Shown one piece after another: positions 6,543-7,511 of a stretch of DNA of 7,511 bases. Source of the DNA: Bacteroidota bacterium (GTDB lineage: Bacteria; Bacteroidota; Bacteroidia; Chitinophagales; Chitinophagaceae); assembly GCA_023386855.1 (NCBI GenBank), contig JAEWIW010000232.1, positions 1 through 7,511 of the forward strand, read 5' to 3'. The number at the start of each line of letters is the position of its first letter. The first letter of the stretch is position 1. A program made the translations under genes and the position numbers. Below the pieces are notes generated by a model. It saw only the letters and a list, made by a program, of their open reading frames with translations, was not told where the DNA came from and made no database searches.

Positions 6543-6550
6543 TATCTTTA
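6543..6550 (+). promoter_or_regulatory. Probable -7 promoter box before the glycosyltransferase gene
   Basis: TATCTTTA differs from the Bacteroidota -7 consensus TAnnTTTG only at the last base. It lies 12 bases before the ATG at 6555, with no Shine-Dalgarno sequence between, so transcription probably starts at or just before the start codon, giving a leaderless or nearly leaderless message. No clear TTG -33 box is visible at the usual distance, which keeps confidence moderate. Confidence 0.4.
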
Positions 6551-6554
6551 GCAC

Positions 6555-7424
6555 ATGAAAATTTCAGGTTTCACGATCATCAAAAACGCTGTGCTTAACG
6601 ATTATCCAGTGGTGGAATCGATCCGTAGTATTTTGCCTGTAGTAGATGAAATGGTAGTTGCCATAGGAAACAGCGATGATGAAACCGAACAATTAATTCA
6701 ATCTATCAATTCTCCCAAGATCAGGATCGTTCACTCTGTATGGGATACTTCCATCAACAAGGGCGGATCCATTCTTGCCGTTGAAACCAATAAGGCATTA
6801 AAACATATTGACCCTTCCAGCGACTGGGCATTTTATATCCAGGCCGATGAAGTGATCCATGAAAAATACCATGATGCCATCCGTAAGGCTGCGGAAAAAT
6901 TTCAATCCGACAAAAGAGTTGATGGGTTACTATTCAACTATCTTCATTTCTATGGAACATATGATTATGTAGGTGACAGTCGCCGATGGTACCATAAGGA
7001 AGTACGCATCATACGCAATGATCCAACCATCACAGCTTTCCGCGATGCACAGGGCTTTCGCCGAAACGAACAGAAAATAAGGGTTAAACAGGTTGATGCA
7101 TATGTTTATCATTATGGTTGGGTAAAGAGCCCAAAGCAAATGAACGAAAAACAACGTATCGCTCTGAATTACTGGAATGAAAGAACAGACCTTGCCGAGC
7201 GCCTCGATGCAACCGAGGTCTTCGATTATGAAGATTATGATTCCCTGTCTAAATTCAACGGTACCCATCCTGAGGTAATGAAAGAACGTATCAGGAAAAT
7301 GAACTGGAACCTGAACCTCGATCTAACCAAAAAGAAATTCTCTTTATCGGACAGGTTGCTGTACTGGTTTGAAAAGAAGACCGGTATCAGGCCATTCGAT
7401 TTTCGTAATTATAAAATCATTTAA
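6555..7424 (+). CDS. Family 2 (GT-A fold) glycosyltransferase
   Basis: Cytoplasmic 289-residue enzyme expected to transfer a sugar from a nucleotide-sugar donor; acceptor and sugar cannot be read from the sequence. The start MKISGFTIIKNAVLNDYPVV matches the first strand and donor-binding loop of GT2 proteins, and GNSDDETEQLI (38-48) is the usual acidic turn before the second helix. The metal-binding DxD position falls in WAFYIQADEV (91-100): it reads Q96-A-D98-E99 rather than the more usual D-A-D-E. No membrane segment or signal peptide is visible, and the C-terminus is rich in basic and aromatic residues. It stands apart from any visible polysaccharide cluster, between a LON-domain gene and probable meaB, and may have its own promoter. 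The fold assignment is good; activity is inferred. Confidence 0.82.
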   Translation: MKISGFTIIKNAVLNDYPVVESIRSILPVVDEMVVAIGNSDDETEQLIQSINSPKIRIVHSVWDTSINKGGSILAVETNKALKHIDPSSDWAFYIQADEVIHEKYHDAIRKAAEKFQSDKRVDGLLFNYLHFYGTYDYVGDSRRWYHKEVRIIRNDPTITAFRDAQGFRRNEQKIRVKQVDAYVYHYGWVKSPKQMNEKQRIALNYWNERTDLAERLDATEVFDYEDYDSLSKFNGTHPEVMKERIRKMNWNLNLDLTKKKFSLSDRLLYWFEKKTGIRPFDFRNYKII

Positions 7425-7434
7425 GCATTCTCCC

Positions 7435-7511
7435 ATGCATAACACGCTTTCGGAACTTGTTCAGCAGGGAGATATCAAGGCAATTGCAAGAAGCATTTCA
7501 CTGGTTGAAAA
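7435..7511 (+). CDS. meaB: N-terminus of a probable MeaB/ArgK-type GTPase (partial)
   Basis: An ATG at 7435 opens a frame that runs off the window after 25 complete codons. The stretch GDIKAIARSISLVE (13-26 region) resembles the N-terminal helix of MeaB/ArgK GTPases, whose members carry a similar A-L-A-R-A-I-S-L-V-E segment before the G domain. MeaB protects and helps load cofactor on B12-dependent methylmalonyl-CoA mutase. The GTP-binding motifs lie beyond the window, so the call rests on a short match. It starts 10 bases after the glycosyltransferase stop, suggesting co-transcription. No good ribosome binding site is visible. Confidence 0.6.
   Translation, partial: MHNTLSELVQQGDIKAIARSISLVE

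Noticed and set aside
6930..7268. Open frame of 112 codons on the - strand inside the glycosyltransferase gene
   Set aside because: It is antisense to a well-supported coding region, shows no domain or ribosome binding site, and its hydrophobic content follows from reading the opposite strand.

Overview
This window looks like chromosomal DNA from a member of the Bacteroidota, probably Chitinophagaceae. The reasons are the protein styles (an Ig-like surface-protein tail, a short stand-alone LON-domain protein, a CrtI/CrtB/CrtZ/CrtY set typical of the phylum), the weak Shine-Dalgarno sequences, and boxes resembling the Bacteroidota -7 element TAnnTTTG close to several start codons. This taxonomic call is an inference from reading, not from a search.

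Layout, all on the + strand. Positions 1-174 hold the 3' end of an Ig-like domain protein. Next is a 292-residue MerR-type regulator with a B12-binding C-terminal half (CarH/LitR type, 183-1061). Then comes a carotenoid cassette: phytoene desaturase crtI (1145-2611), phytoene synthase crtB (2623-3459), beta-carotene hydroxylase crtZ (3480-3983) and lycopene cyclase crtY (3970-5112, overlapping crtZ). A compact GC-rich repeat/hairpin (5113-5151) separates the cassette from housekeeping genes: recR (5178-5795), a LON substrate-binding-domain protein (5895-6521), a family 2 glycosyltransferase (6555-7424) and the 5' end of a probable meaB GTPase gene (from 7435).

How the genes work together: CrtB makes phytoene from geranylgeranyl diphosphate, CrtI desaturates it towards lycopene, CrtY cyclises to beta-carotene and CrtZ hydroxylates to zeaxanthin. 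The B12-binding regulator upstream is the expected light-responsive repressor. The carH-crtI gap contains three 11-bp direct repeats, at least two of them very similar, resembling the tandem-repeat operators described for CarH. No GGPP synthase or ketolase gene is present here.

The points most worth a second look are: (1) crtI has no ATG/GTG/TTG start that includes its FAD-binding motif, and a non-canonical ATC at 1145 is the best full-length start; (2) the candidate CarH operator at 1075-1107; (3) the GC-rich repeat after crtY; and (4) CarH lacks the histidine next to the conserved tryptophan that supplies the second cobalt ligand in the Thermus protein. I found no evidence for a wholly new system; this is a recognisable photoregulated carotenoid locus with a few unusual details.
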